From Paenibacillus hunanensis (GTDB taxonomy: Bacteria > Bacillota > Bacilli > Paenibacillales > Paenibacillaceae): DNA of 64,000 nucleotides. Within the stretch, counting starts at the first letter, position 1. The number at the start of each line of letters is the position of its first letter. The notes below the pieces were generated by a model, which made no database searches, was not told the origin of the DNA, and saw nothing but the letters and a program-made list of their open reading frames with translations. Position numbers and translations under genes: made by a program. Below are positions 50,614 through 60,300 of the stretch, piece by piece. Location of the stretch: the NCBI RefSeq assembly GCF_014645615.1, contig NZ_BMMB01000001.1, positions 372,001 through 436,000 on the forward strand. Direction: 5' to 3'.

Positions 50614-50976
50614 ATGTCTGATTCCAAATTATTACCGACCGAGACGTTTGCAGAGGGGAATATCCTCATTTGTGTGTTCCCTAGTAGCCGATCCAACGGT
50701 GTGTATTTGGTACAAGTAAAGCCGTATCAGCACGACTTGGTTATCACGCACGAATGTCCCGCTTGTCGGTATAAACGACAGCAGCACATGTGCAAGCATG
50801 TTACGGCAGCACTAGAAGCATACAAACGGTGGCAATGGCAGGAGCCATACAAACGGGTGCATACTGTCACACAAAAGATTGTGCTTGATCCGGCTTGGGA
50901 ACAAGTTCAGCTTTCTCTCAGCCCCATCGAGCGCATACTGGAGCGCATACTGGATGTGATCACCGATGCTACCTAG
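50614..50976 (+). CDS. SWIM-type zinc-finger protein
   Basis: 120 residues. The segment HECPACRYKRQQHMCKHVTAALEAY provides Cys-x2-Cys and Cys-x-His ligands, as in SWIM domains that bind DNA or protein. The N-terminal part (NILICVFPSSRSNGVYLVQV) is the beta sheet before it. Overlaps the next gene by 11 bases. Likely part of the element's DNA metabolism. Confidence 0.7.
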   Translation: MSDSKLLPTETFAEGNILICVFPSSRSNGVYLVQVKPYQHDLVITHECPACRYKRQQHMCKHVTAALEAYKRWQWQEPYKRVHTVTQKIVLDPAWEQVQLSLSPIERILERILDVITDAT

Positions 50977-51643
50977 TATTGTTGAGATAGCAGAGCAACA
51001 TGGACTGATCATGGATTCATCTTCCCGAAATCGAGAAGAGGTCAAATGTAAATGTCCATTTTGTCATGAAGATAGTAAACCCAATAAAGAGCGGAGATAT
51101 TACCTTTCTCTCAACAGTAAAGACCAGGTATTCAAGTGCTGGTTTTGTGGGGAACGGGGTGGTGTCTTCCGCTTTATTTCGCTTCTGGATCAATTACCTG
51201 AAGCCGAAGTGGTGCAGTACTATCGCAAGCGGAAAACTGTACATCCGGTCGAGCGTCTGACCAGTCATCAACGCCACTTGCTAAGACAGTGGCTCGGTGG
51301 CAAAGAACCCGACTGGCTAAAAATGAGAGTACGCGATGCTGCTTATTACAAACGCTCGCTTGATCTTCTTTGGGAAGATTGGCAAGAGTTTGTAGCCTGT
51401 GAACAGCAACACGCCTACTTTGAACTTATACTTGGGATTCAATGCCAAAAGTATCCAGTTTATGTAGAGCGTATTCAGAAGCGTGAGAAGCAGATCGATG
51501 TTAATTTGCTCCAATACGTATGTGAAACGTATTCGATGGCACAACGTCCTGAATGGACATGCGCCATCGAGCAACGTGTGGAGCAGATGCTGATCGAAAT
51601 TCAGATTTCAGAGATGGCAAATTCAAGAACAAATGGAGGATGA
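50966..51643 (+). CDS. CHC2 zinc-binding (DnaG-primase-like) protein
   Basis: 225 residues. VKCKCPFCHEDSKPNKERRYYLSL and VFKCWFCGERGGVFRFISL form the CHC2 zinc ribbon that starts DnaG-type primases and recognises template DNA. No Toprim catalytic region follows, so it cannot prime alone. Sits directly before ssb (3-bp gap). Could recruit a primase or regulate replication. Confidence 0.75.
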   Translation: MLPSIVEIAEQHGLIMDSSSRNREEVKCKCPFCHEDSKPNKERRYYLSLNSKDQVFKCWFCGERGGVFRFISLLDQLPEAEVVQYYRKRKTVHPVERLTSHQRHLLRQWLGGKEPDWLKMRVRDAAYYKRSLDLLWEDWQEFVACEQQHAYFELILGIQCQKYPVYVERIQKREKQIDVNLLQYVCETYSMAQRPEWTCAIEQRVEQMLIEIQISEMANSRTNGG

Positions 51644-51646
51644 CAC

Positions 51647-52132
51647 ATGTTAAATCGAGTGATATTAATTGGACGACTGACGAAAGACCCGGAGCTGCGT
51701 TATACACCAGCAGGGGTTGCAGTCGCACAGTTCACGCTGGCAATTGATCGTCCGTTTAAAGGACAAGACGGAGAGCGCGAAGTCGATTTTATTCCGGTCG
51801 TTGTTTGGAGACAACTTGCAGAGACTTGCGCGAACTACTTGCGTAAGGGTCGCTTGACGGCGATTGAAGGTCGCATTCAGGTACGTAACTATGAGAACAA
51901 CGAAGGGAAGCGTGTATACGTGACTGAAGTTGTTGCCGATAATGTACGTTTCTTGGAATCCAGTCGCGACAGTAGTAGTCACAGTGGAGGCTATAGTGAG
52001 GAGACATCGCATGGCGGCGGTAATAGCAATAATAACCGTAGCAGCAGAAACAGCTCTTCTCGCAACAATCGCGATCCGTTTCACGATGACGGTAAACCGA
52101 TCGATATTTCCGATGATGACTTGCCATTTTGA
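51647..52132 (+). CDS. ssb: Single-stranded DNA-binding protein
   Basis: 161 residues: [69 protein letters not shown], then a Ser/Asn/Gly-rich linker and the acidic tip DISDDDLPF that recruits partner enzymes. A typical SSB, here element-encoded and located in a replication/recombination cluster; protects transferred or replicating ssDNA. Confidence 0.95.
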   Translation: MLNRVILIGRLTKDPELRYTPAGVAVAQFTLAIDRPFKGQDGEREVDFIPVVVWRQLAETCANYLRKGRLTAIEGRIQVRNYENNEGKRVYVTEVVADNVRFLESSRDSSSHSGGYSEETSHGGGNSNNNRSSRNSSSRNNRDPFHDDGKPIDISDDDLPF

Positions 52133-52152
52133 TTAAAAACTGAATTTTATTT

Positions 52153-52196
52153 TAAAGAGGCGAATTGTTCCTATATGGGGATAATTCGCCTTTTTC
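52153..52196 (+). terminator. Intrinsic terminator (GGCGAAT type)
   Basis: AAAGAGGCGAATT pairs with AATTCGCCTTTTT around a CC/GG inner stem. Its stem sequence GGCGAA/TTCGCC recurs at 56694. It lies 22 nt before the next start with only the GGAGG between. Confidence 0.8.
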
Positions 52197-52216
52197 ATTT
52201 TAAGGAGGAAATTTTC

Positions 52217-52429
52217 ATGAGAAAAAATGTGATTACTTGTAATATGTCGGATGATGCTATTGAGGTAAGTGTTCAAGACGCTCAGTTTTATACGCCGCCA
52301 ATACTTTGTGTGGCAGATCAAACAAGCCGTATTGAATTGCTGCTCACCGATGAGCAATTGCTGCAACTGGAGCAAGCGATCCGTGATTACAAGCAACGCT
52401 TGAGTATGAAAGGAGCTGCAACGGTATGA
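52217..52429 (+). CDS. Hypothetical protein (70 aa)
   Basis: ATG 52217 after TAAGGAGG; the longer reading starts inside the terminator. C-terminal helix LLLTDEQLLQLEQAIRDYKQRL. ATGA overlap with the SbcC-like gene ties it to the recombination cluster. Function unknown. Confidence 0.6.
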   Translation: MRKNVITCNMSDDAIEVSVQDAQFYTPPILCVADQTSRIELLLTDEQLLQLEQAIRDYKQRLSMKGAATV

Positions 52430-54411
52430 CGACTATTTTGTTGCTCCGTCTGACCCTCCGTAACTTCAAAGGCATTGATGAGTTCGAGTTTAACTTGGAT
52501 GGAAAGCATACGAAAATATTCGGTGCGAATGCGACAGGTAAAACGACAATTGTTGATGCGTTTTATTGGCTGTTGTTTGGCAAAGACAGCCAGAATCGTA
52601 CCGATTTTCAGATCAAGAAATTGAATCCAGATGGAACTGTAGCACAACATATGCTGGAACATGAAGTGGAAGGCGTGCTACAGATTGACGGGATCGAGCG
52701 AACGTTCCGCCGTGTGTTTGCGGAAAAATGGACAAAGAAACGGGGATCAGTGAAGAAGGAGTTTACAGGTCATGAAACGTGCTACTTTGTAGATGAAGTA
52801 CCTATGAAGGAAGTCGCATACAAGGCTGAAGTTGCTCAGATCATAAAGGAAGACATCTTTCGATTGATCACGAATCCAGTTCATTTCAATGAACAACTCA
52901 AAACAGAGCAGCGCCGAGCTTTACTGCTAGATATTTGCGGGGATGTAACCGATCAGGATGTAATCAGTAGCAATGAAGAGCTAAAAGAGCTACCTGGCTA
53001 CTTGAATGGTCGAACAATTGAACAGCACCGCAGTATCATCGAGGGACAAAAGCGCAACCTCAACAAAGAGATTGAGAAGATACCAATTCGGATTGATGAG
53101 GTGCGCCGGAGTATGCCGGATATTTCGCAGATTGATGTTAATAAGATCGATACGGAAATTTCTAACCTTCGTGATCAAATTGCGGAGCAAGAAAATCAGC
53201 TCCAGCAGATCCGGTCGGGTAGTGCAGCTATCGACATCCAAAATAACATTCGGCATCTGGAGGGTAAGCTGCTGGAGATAACAAATCGGCTTAAAGCTGG
53301 CAGTGTAGATTTAATTGCTGCTCAGCGTAAAGCCCTTGCAGATCATCAGTGGGAATACGATCAACTGACTCAGCAAATCGCGCAGAAGCGTAGCCAATGT
53401 CAAAACAATCAACGTCGGATCGATGCCGGTAAAGCAACCGCTCAGACACTACGTAATCGATGGTCAGAAGTGAAAGCAGCTACTTTCGAGCACAAGCACG
53501 AAAACGAAGGTAGCTGCCCAACTTGTGGACAAGCCTTACCGGAAGACCAGCTGCAAGAAGCGTTTGAGAAAGCTGAGGCTGATTTTAATCGCCAACGTGC
53601 TCAAACACTGGAAAGCATTCAGATGGATGGCAAAGCATCGATGAAAGAAGTGAATGAGCTGGAAGCATCTAATGAGACATTACTTGCTGAAATCGAAACT
53701 TTGACGCAGCAGCAATCGGAAAAGCAAGCAGGTATCATTTTTGCAAAGACTGAGCTAGCTGATCTGGACGATGCCATGATCGATCCGAAAGAGGATGCTG
53801 ACTATCAAGCCGTGCAACAGCAAATCGTGGCGCTGCAAAATCAGTTGAAGGATATTCGGACGCTTGAGCAGGAAAGTGTAGCCAATACTCAGCAAATGAT
53901 CGCTAGTCTTCGTACTGAAGCCGCTCAATTGGAGCAGCAGCGTGCACAGGTGACGCAGGCTAATGCGGTAACAGCTCGAATTGCAGAGCTGGAGCAGCAA
54001 GAAGCTCGCCTGGCAGAAGAGTACGAGCAACTTGAGTATCAAGTATTCCTGATTGAAAACTTTATCCGAACCAAAGTAAGTATGTTGGAAGGACGGATAA
54101 ACAGTAAATTCAAGTACGCACGATTCAAATTATTTGAAACTCAGATCAATGGTGGTTTAAAGGAAGTGTGCGAAACAACCTACAGGGGTGTACCGTACAG
54201 CTCAGGACTCAACCATGCGGCTCGGATCAATGTGGGATTGGATATTGTCAATACGCTATCGGTTCACTGTGGCGTCACGGCACCGATCTTTTTCGATAAT
54301 GCCGAATCGGTAACGAAATTAATCGATACGAATTCGCAGATGATCCCATTAGTTGTGAGTAAAGAAGATGCTACTTTACGAATTGAAAATATGGAGGGTG
54401 TACACGCATGA
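52426..54411 (+). CDS. SbcC/Rad50-like ATPase with zinc hook
   Basis: 661 residues. N-terminal RLTLRNFKGIDEFEFNLDG and P-loop FGANATGKTTIVDAFYWLLFG; long coiled coils at about 190-345 and 385-545; zinc hook EGSCPTCGQALPEDQ at about 360-374; C-terminal GLNHAARINVGLDIV and APIFFDNAE (signature/Walker B region). Smaller than chromosomal SbcC (about 1000). Paired by overlap with a RecT-like gene, as in phage-type recombination modules. Confidence 0.85.
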   Translation: MTTILLLRLTLRNFKGIDEFEFNLDGKHTKIFGANATGKTTIVDAFYWLLFGKDSQNRTDFQIKKLNPDGTVAQHMLEHEVEGVLQIDGIERTFRRVFAEKWTKKRGSVKKEFTGHETCYFVDEVPMKEVAYKAEVAQIIKEDIFRLITNPVHFNEQLKTEQRRALLLDICGDVTDQDVISSNEELKELPGYLNGRTIEQHRSIIEGQKRNLNKEIEKIPIRIDEVRRSMPDISQIDVNKIDTEISNLRDQIAEQENQLQQIRSGSAAIDIQNNIRHLEGKLLEITNRLKAGSVDLIAAQRKALADHQWEYDQLTQQIAQKRSQCQNNQRRIDAGKATAQTLRNRWSEVKAATFEHKHENEGSCPTCGQALPEDQLQEAFEKAEADFNRQRAQTLESIQMDGKASMKEVNELEASNETLLAEIETLTQQQSEKQAGIIFAKTELADLDDAMIDPKEDADYQAVQQQIVALQNQLKDIRTLEQESVANTQQMIASLRTEAAQLEQQRAQVTQANAVTARIAELEQQEARLAEEYEQLEYQVFLIENFIRTKVSMLEGRINSKFKYARFKLFETQINGGLKEVCETTYRGVPYSSGLNHAARINVGLDIVNTLSVHCGVTAPIFFDNAESVTKLIDTNSQMIPLVVSKEDATLRIENMEGVHA

Positions 54412-55502
54412 GTGATTTTTCTACCGCTTTAACTAAAGTAAATGAGAACTACTTTCCAATGATTGAACGGCAGCTCGTTAACAATGGTATTCACATGGAT
54501 GAATATTCAAAATCATGTGTATTAAATGGACTGTCAGCAATCAACAATGCATTGGATACTAAAGGTATTGGTTGGAATGATACGGACTTGGATAAGAGCA
54601 ACGTTACTCAAATCTTGTTGCAAGTTGCAGCTTTAAAGCTTAATGCTGCTGCAAGTCCTCGCGAAGTATACTTTCAAGTTCGAAGTGTCAAAGTGAAAGT
54701 GAATAGTAAAGAAGTGTGGAGGAAACAGATTGAAATGGGGATCGAGGGGGATGGCAATGATGCCATCCTAGCTCGTTTTGGTCGCGATGTGAAAAAGGTC
54801 GGACAGTATTGGTTAGTTCGAGAGAATGATCCATTTACCTACCCGCAATATACCGGATTTGACGTAGTGGCACCAACTTGGACACCTACTGGAAAAGGTA
54901 ATGTGATTCGGGTAGTATATCCGATTCTGAAAGTAGACGGCACCATTGAATATCACATTGCAGAACGCGACGATGTGATCCGCAACCTACTTGCTCATAT
55001 CAGCAACCAAATGATGAATGAAACATTTGATATCTGCGAAGACCGGTATAAGGCGACTACGGAGCAGCGGAAAGAAATTGCTTCGCGAAAAGCTGCAATT
55101 CTTAAACGCGCGAGTGAACTAGGATTAGCCGCTCTGGATAATGCTGAACTCAAAGCGTATATGAGTCCAGCTTGGACAGAGCCACAAAGCCGAGAATCTA
55201 TGATTATTCGAAAAATGCGTAACAATGTGGTCAAGAAAATTCCGAAAGACTTTGGCAACTTCTTGGTGGAACGTTCTTATCAAGAAGCGAGCGATGAAGC
55301 GCTGCGAGAGATCAAAAAGGAAATCGAGGAAAATGCGAATAAGACTGTGATCGATGTGGAGCCATTGCATCCTAATCCTGAAGTCACTACACCAAAAAAT
55401 GAAACGGTGGATGACACAGACGATGCACATGAACCGGATGTTGAGTCCAGTAGTGATCAACTGGAACCTGAAGCTTCCGAGCAAGATGGGCCAGGATTTT
55501 AA
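54408..55502 (+). CDS. RecT-like single-strand annealing protein
   Basis: 364 residues, ATGA overlap with the SbcC-like gene. N-terminal part (ENYFPMIERQLVNNGIHMDEYSKSCVLNGLSAINNAL, then LLQVAALKLNAAASPREVYF) resembles the RecT/RedB-type annealing fold. A long acidic tail (about 320-364) may bind SSB. Together with SSB and the exonuclease-like neighbours it would anneal or recombine element DNA. Confidence 0.65.
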   Translation: MSDFSTALTKVNENYFPMIERQLVNNGIHMDEYSKSCVLNGLSAINNALDTKGIGWNDTDLDKSNVTQILLQVAALKLNAAASPREVYFQVRSVKVKVNSKEVWRKQIEMGIEGDGNDAILARFGRDVKKVGQYWLVRENDPFTYPQYTGFDVVAPTWTPTGKGNVIRVVYPILKVDGTIEYHIAERDDVIRNLLAHISNQMMNETFDICEDRYKATTEQRKEIASRKAAILKRASELGLAALDNAELKAYMSPAWTEPQSRESMIIRKMRNNVVKKIPKDFGNFLVERSYQEASDEALREIKKEIEENANKTVIDVEPLHPNPEVTTPKNETVDDTDDAHEPDVESSSDQLEPEASEQDGPGF

Positions 55503-56215
55503 TGATCCATATTACGGTTCTAGCTTCTAGCAGCTCTGGTAATGCCTATCTGATCACGGATGGGCAAACGGAGTTGCTGATTGAGGCAGGCATCCATTAC
55601 AAACACATTCAGCGTGCGCTGGCTTTCCGGGTCGTATCCCGGTTAGCTGGCTGCTTGCTGAGTCACGAACACCGCGATCATAGCGAGTCGATATGCAGCT
55701 TGATCAAGTCTGGGGTCGATGTGTATACCAGTCAAGGTACAGCTGAAGTGCTGAACATTGCAAATAGCCACCGAGTCAAGCAGATTAAAGCACAGGAACG
55801 ATTTGTCGTAGGTACGTGGACAATCTTGCCCTTTGAGGTTGAACATGATGCTGAGGAACCGTTAGGCTTTCTTCTAGCAAACCAGGACGGCGATAAGCTT
55901 TTGTTTGCTACAGATACGAGCTACTTGCGATATCGATTTGCTGGTCTGACACACATCATGATCGAGTGCAATTATGCGCTTGATATTTTGTATCAGAATG
56001 TCTCTTTAGGCAAAGTGTCAGTAGGTGTGAAAGACCGCGTGCTCGCATCGCATTTTTCATTAGAGCACGTAAAAGACTTCTTGAGAAGCAATGACCTCAG
56101 CCATGTACAGCAAATCCATCTACTTCATCTCAGTGACAACAACAGCGACGAAGAGCGTTTTCGCCGCGAAGTGATGGAACTGACAGGCTTACCCGTCTAT
56201 GTTGCGAAAAAATAA
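55502..56215 (+). CDS. MBL-fold hydrolase (YycJ/WalJ-like)
   Basis: 237 residues, starts at the base where recT ends. HITVLASSSSGNAYLITD then LLSHEHRDHSESI (the HxHxDH metal motif) and later FATDTSYLRYR and ASHFSLEHVKDFL: the YycJ/WalJ subgroup of metallo-beta-lactamase-fold nucleases. Its placement after recT suggests a 5'-exonuclease feeding the annealing protein. Confidence 0.82.
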   Translation: MIHITVLASSSSGNAYLITDGQTELLIEAGIHYKHIQRALAFRVVSRLAGCLLSHEHRDHSESICSLIKSGVDVYTSQGTAEVLNIANSHRVKQIKAQERFVVGTWTILPFEVEHDAEEPLGFLLANQDGDKLLFATDTSYLRYRFAGLTHIMIECNYALDILYQNVSLGKVSVGVKDRVLASHFSLEHVKDFLRSNDLSHVQQIHLLHLSDNNSDEERFRREVMELTGLPVYVAKK

Positions 56216-56237
56216 ATGAGCGAAGGAGCAAATTAAA

Positions 56238-56675
56238 ATGGGATATACACATTATTGGTACCGACCGAAAGAAATCGAACCGATCACATTTGTGAAGATC
56301 AAAATGGATTTTGAACGCGTTTTGCCAGCCTTGACTGAAGCGGGTATTAAACTTGGTAATGGATATGGTCTTGGCTTTCCGATCATGAATGGAGAGATGA
56401 TCCTATTTAATGGACCCGGATCACAAGGATATGAAGGGATGAATTTTCCACGAATCCTGACTCTTCACCCCGATGATCAGCCCAATGAGCAAGGTCATCA
56501 CTTCGAATTTTGCAAAACGGATCAGCGTCCATATGATCTTGCAGTTACTGCTTTTCTGCTAATTGCCAAACATCATCTACAGGATGATCTGATCATTCGT
56601 AGTGATAAAGGACACAGCAATTGGGAAGCAGCGCAGAAGCTATGTGAACCTATTTTAAATTATGATGTTGCTTAA
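56238..56675 (+). CDS. Conserved phage/ICE hypothetical (MGYTHYW family)
   Basis: 145 residues. N-terminal MGYTHYWYRP and a C-terminal FCKTDQRPYDLAVTAFLLIAKHHL are hallmarks of a small protein seen often in phages and conjugative elements, with no assigned role. GGAGCAAA upstream. Confidence 0.65.
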   Translation: MGYTHYWYRPKEIEPITFVKIKMDFERVLPALTEAGIKLGNGYGLGFPIMNGEMILFNGPGSQGYEGMNFPRILTLHPDDQPNEQGHHFEFCKTDQRPYDLAVTAFLLIAKHHLQDDLIIRSDKGHSNWEAAQKLCEPILNYDVA

Positions 56676-56693
56676 AAATTAAATCAATCAATT

Positions 56694-56736
56694 AAAAGGC
56701 GAACTTTCCCGTTAGGGTAGAGTTCGCCTTTTTTTA
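56694..56736 (+). terminator. Intrinsic terminator (GGCGAAC type)
   Basis: AAAAGGCGAACT pairs with AGTTCGCCTTTTTTT around an inner TCCC/GGGT stem; 22 nt before the next start. Confidence 0.85.
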
Positions 56737-56757
56737 TGATTCTAGGAGGAATTATAT

Positions 56758-57654
56758 ATGAAATACTATCCAATCAATGAAGCAGATGCTCGTCGTGCAA
56801 AGGAAGCGAATAGTTTTTCTGATTATAAAGAGGGTAACGCTACTGGTGAATATCAGGCGATGGTAGACCATGCATATGATGTAGCAGAAAAGTGTAAAGC
56901 GACAGCCGATCCAATCTATTATGAAAAATTGGATGCTCTTGTAGATACGTACGCTCGCAAATTGGCGCAGAACCTCGATGAACGTAATGTTATCGATGCT
57001 CGTGTGCCTTCTATCCTAATCGCAGGTGGAGGGAATTTCCCCACTCGTAAAAAGGAAAAGCAGAATGCAGCACGAGACCAGAATATGCAAGAATATCGAG
57101 AGATCGAGAAGCTTTTGGAGAAAATGCATAGTGTTGGTCGAGGAGGCATCAGTGCAGACGATCCTGACGTTATGGTCAAGCTGCATCAGAAGCTTGAGGC
57201 TATGCAAGCAGCTCAGAATCGCATGAAGGTGGTCAATGCTTATTATCGTAAGCATAAGACGCTGGATGGCTGCTCAGAGCTTACCGATCAACAAGTAGAT
57301 GAGCTGAAGATGTCTATGTCCAAAGATTGGCGGACAGTTCCTGTGCCTTTTCCATCCTTTCACCTAACAAACAATCTACAAAATATTAAACGGGTGCAGA
57401 AGCGTCTGGATGATCTAAAGCAGAAACCTGCCGATGAATGGGAATTTGAAGGTGGAAAAGTGCTAAGTAATACCGAAGCCAACCGCCTGCAAATCGTATT
57501 TGATGACAAGCCGTCCGATGAGCAGCGCCAGATGCTTAAAAAGCGCGGATTTAAATGGGCACCGTCTCAATGCGCTTGGCAGCGGCAACTTACTGCTAAT
57601 GCTCTCCAGGCAGTAAAATACATCGATTTTCTTCAACCCATTTCTAAGGTGTAA
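56758..57654 (+). CDS. Conserved ICE/phage hypothetical (298 aa)
   Basis: Charged, largely helical protein. A C-terminal module (RLQIVFDDKPSDEQRQMLKKRGFKWAPSQCAWQRQL, about 245-285) resembles a short domain found near the ends of mobile-element and methyltransferase-associated proteins, with the GFKW box. Function unknown. TAGGAGG upstream. Confidence 0.65.
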   Translation: MKYYPINEADARRAKEANSFSDYKEGNATGEYQAMVDHAYDVAEKCKATADPIYYEKLDALVDTYARKLAQNLDERNVIDARVPSILIAGGGNFPTRKKEKQNAARDQNMQEYREIEKLLEKMHSVGRGGISADDPDVMVKLHQKLEAMQAAQNRMKVVNAYYRKHKTLDGCSELTDQQVDELKMSMSKDWRTVPVPFPSFHLTNNLQNIKRVQKRLDDLKQKPADEWEFEGGKVLSNTEANRLQIVFDDKPSDEQRQMLKKRGFKWAPSQCAWQRQLTANALQAVKYIDFLQPISKV

Positions 57655-57659
57655 CAGCC

Positions 57660-57995
57660 ATGAAATATCGCTACTACTATAAAAAAGACACTCGGAAGTG
57701 TTTGCAAACGGTTCGGCGATTGATCGAGTCTGGACGTATTAGAATTAGTGATATTGTCACCATCCGAGGAAACTTCAACGATCACAAATGGTATCGGCTT
57801 ACGATTCGAACCAAGACAGAGCAGCTTCAGTTTACTGGACTGAGCTGGTTTTATTTTGGCACTGGTTCGCTAGGTCTACAGCAGGTCTTACGATGGCTGC
57901 TTGTGCCATCTGCTTATCAAAAGGCTGTATTGGACGTGAAGTATCAAGGCGATACCTATCAGCCCAATTGCTTCGTGATTTGTTTTGAAAAGTGA
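57660..57995 (+). CDS. Hypothetical protein (111 aa)
   Basis: Starts 5 bp after the previous stop. Basic, aromatic-rich (KYRYYYKKDTRKCLQTVRRL, GLSWFYFGTGSLGLQQVL). No motif recognised; probably co-transcribed with the gene before it. Confidence 0.55.
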   Translation: MKYRYYYKKDTRKCLQTVRRLIESGRIRISDIVTIRGNFNDHKWYRLTIRTKTEQLQFTGLSWFYFGTGSLGLQQVLRWLLVPSAYQKAVLDVKYQGDTYQPNCFVICFEK

Positions 57996-58034
57996 TGATA
58001 AATAAAAAATATATATTCAGAGAGGAAGATAAAT

Positions 58035-58916
58035 ATGAGTCATTTTACAGTTGCCGTTATCACACCTAATTTGAACAGAGTAGAGGATCTATTAGCTCCA
58101 TTTCAAGAAAATAATATGGGGAATTGCCCTGAAGAGTATCTGGCATTTTTTGATGTAGAAGAGGAATATCAACGATCGTATGAATCGGAGTCAACGGAAT
58201 ATGTACAAATGGAAGATGGACGACTTGTCTCACCATATGATTCACGTTTTTATGTTACTTCTTTTGAGACGATGATGACCACGCTTGAAGCTCCAACACA
58301 CTTACAACGTGTACAAATTCCACATAGAGAGAAGTACCCTACATTTGACGATTATATGATGGAATATGTAGGGTATACCGCTAAAGATGAAAAGACAGGC
58401 AAATGGGGATATTGGGAGAATCCGAATGCTAAATGGGACTGGTGGGAAGTCGGAGGACGTTGGTCGGATATGTTGTTGCTTCGATCAGGTGAACAAACCA
58501 GTGCAGCTCCAATTAAAGATATTTTCTTTATCGAGCAGGAGCACCACGAAGAAATAAGCGTTGAAATCGAAGGGATGTCTGTACCCGTGGCTATAGCTCC
58601 AAAACTCCAGATTTCCGTAGCGGAAGCTTCTCAAGAATGGAATCAAGTCATGACGGGACAAGGCTTATATAAGCCGGAATATTACATTAAACGATATGTT
58701 AATAAAGAAAGTTTTGTACGCGAAATACTGAGTATCAGCACATATGCTGTATTAACACCGGATGGTAATTGGCATGCTTCAGGAGAGATGGGATGGTTCG
58801 GCACAAGTTCGGAAAGTCCAGAAGAAGCCAGAAAATTCAGTACTTCATTCTATGATACGTTTATTAAAAATGCTAATCCAGAACACTTTTTAGTAATAGT
58901 AGATTGCCACATTTAA
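58035..58916 (+). CDS. Conserved phage/ICE hypothetical (293 aa)
   Basis: AGAGGAAG upstream. Starts SHFTVAVITPN and carries KWDWWEVGGRWSDML at about 134-148 and WHASGEMGWFG near the end, motifs of a protein family widespread in phages of Bacillota and Actinobacteria, without known function. Confidence 0.65.
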   Translation: MSHFTVAVITPNLNRVEDLLAPFQENNMGNCPEEYLAFFDVEEEYQRSYESESTEYVQMEDGRLVSPYDSRFYVTSFETMMTTLEAPTHLQRVQIPHREKYPTFDDYMMEYVGYTAKDEKTGKWGYWENPNAKWDWWEVGGRWSDMLLLRSGEQTSAAPIKDIFFIEQEHHEEISVEIEGMSVPVAIAPKLQISVAEASQEWNQVMTGQGLYKPEYYIKRYVNKESFVREILSISTYAVLTPDGNWHASGEMGWFGTSSESPEEARKFSTSFYDTFIKNANPEHFLVIVDCHI

Positions 58917-58940
58917 ATTTGAATGAAAGAAGGTTATAAA

Positions 58941-59381
58941 ATGAAAAATACTGCAACAGCAACTATTATTGAAACGGCGCAACAGACTGCTGATAAGCTG
59001 ATCGTAGAGCTTCAGCATACGTATCCAGGCGTGAACTTCACTCTACTTGCGAATGAAGAAATGGATATTCCAAATGATGAGGCACCACACATTATCATCA
59101 AATGGCTGGATGGTCCGACCGAAATGGCTGTATACAAAACAGCGCGTCCATATCAAAGCACTGAAGATGGGCGTATTGAAGCTCCAATGGGGTATTACAT
59201 CCGCGATCAACATTTCATTGGTGCATATTATATTGTGCCAGAGCGTGAGCTATCGACAGAACGCAAAGCAGCCGTTATGAAAGTAGCAGAGTCATTTGGA
59301 TACACTGAAAAAACAGTGTGCGGATTTCAAATGGACTTGTGGGAAGAGGAACTTGTAGCAAACGGTAAATTATCTAAATAA
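58941..59381 (+). CDS. Hypothetical protein (146 aa)
   Basis: ATG 58941 has AGAAGG 7 bases upstream and is preferred to 58923. Contains KLIVELQHTYPGVNFTLLANEE and a Tyr-rich middle. No family recognised. Confidence 0.55.
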   Translation: MKNTATATIIETAQQTADKLIVELQHTYPGVNFTLLANEEMDIPNDEAPHIIIKWLDGPTEMAVYKTARPYQSTEDGRIEAPMGYYIRDQHFIGAYYIVPERELSTERKAAVMKVAESFGYTEKTVCGFQMDLWEEELVANGKLSK

Positions 59382-59399
59382 CGTGTAGAGTATAGATAT

Positions 59400-59437
59400 A
59401 AGCGAGTGTTCTTCAATGAAGAATGCTCGCTTTTTTG
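59400..59437 (+). terminator. Intrinsic terminator
   Basis: AGCGAG..TTCTTC-AAT-GAAGAA..CTCGCT followed by six T. Confidence 0.8.
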
Positions 59438-59522
59438 TTTGCAACAAATTGAATGCATTGACGCTATATAATTAATGTAAGATACTTGTAAATAAGTTCT
59501 AGAATGGGAGAGTAGATGTTAA

Positions 59523-60224
59523 ATGACAACAGAAGAAAAAGTAGAACAAAAGAAAGAGGAGCATAAAATATTTAAAATTGGAGGAAGCGTTCTAGTTATT
59601 TGGGGAATATCATTTTGGGCTATCAATAGGTTTGTAAATTCAGATTATAGAGGAATATTTGGTGATATGTTTGGAGCAGTAAACGCTCTGTTTTCTGGAC
59701 TTGCGTTTGCCGGATTAATATATACAATCACGGTGCAAAGAAAAGAATTATCGCTTCAAAGAGAAGCAATTCAAATGCAGACAAAGGAATTAGAAGCACA
59801 ACATATAGAAACAGCTCGTTCAGCAGATCAGTTACAAATGCAGCAAGAATTGTTGAATTATCAGCTTGTTTTAGCTACAGTAAATGATTTACTTAAGCTG
59901 AAGAATGCGGCTATCCAAAACATAAATACACACAATGGTGCTGATCAGTTTACGAATCGGTTTAAAAATTGGGTAACGTTTAATAAAGTATTTGATGGGG
60001 AAAATCTCAAGAATTTAGAACAATATAAAGAAACTTGTTTTTTGACATTACATTTTGTAATTACAAGCAATTTAAGGAATAAACAAATTTTTAAGCTGAT
60101 AGATATAGTGAATGTAAACATAGATGCTACTGAAAAAAAATTATTAACTACTCTGGCCATCCATGAAAAGGATTTGTACATTCAGAATTTACTTAAAGTA
60201 TTTAAAATATACCAAGAGAAGTAG
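59523..60224 (+). CDS. Membrane protein of the putative AbiC-like (phage abortive infection) type
   Basis: 233 residues. Two spans near the N-terminus (IGGSVLVIWGISFWAI and FGDMFGAVNALFSGLAFAGLIYTITV), then a coiled segment VQRKELSLQREAIQMQTKELEAQ. The order GDMFG-LFSGLAF-span-QRKEL is typical of the putative AbiC family. The C-terminal part is AT-rich and low-complexity in codon use compared with neighbours. Likely cargo; no experimental role is implied. Confidence 0.6.
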   Translation: MTTEEKVEQKKEEHKIFKIGGSVLVIWGISFWAINRFVNSDYRGIFGDMFGAVNALFSGLAFAGLIYTITVQRKELSLQREAIQMQTKELEAQHIETARSADQLQMQQELLNYQLVLATVNDLLKLKNAAIQNINTHNGADQFTNRFKNWVTFNKVFDGENLKNLEQYKETCFLTLHFVITSNLRNKQIFKLIDIVNVNIDATEKKLLTTLAIHEKDLYIQNLLKVFKIYQEK

Positions 60225-60260
60225 TTACGATCCTGATTTTTGGGAATCTGTATATTTATT

Positions 60261-60300
60261 AAAAGGCGAATATTTTTTAAGGGAGATGCTCACCTTTTAA
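60261..60300 (+). terminator. Weak terminator-like hairpin
   Basis: AAAAGGCGA pairs imperfectly with GCTCACCTTTT; related in outer sequence to the hairpins at 52153 and 56694. Confidence 0.4.

Noticed and set aside
59523..60224. Treating the AbiC-like protein as a T4SS component because of its membrane spans
   Set aside because: It lies 13 kb from the transfer genes with different base composition, and its motif order fits the abortive-infection-type family better.
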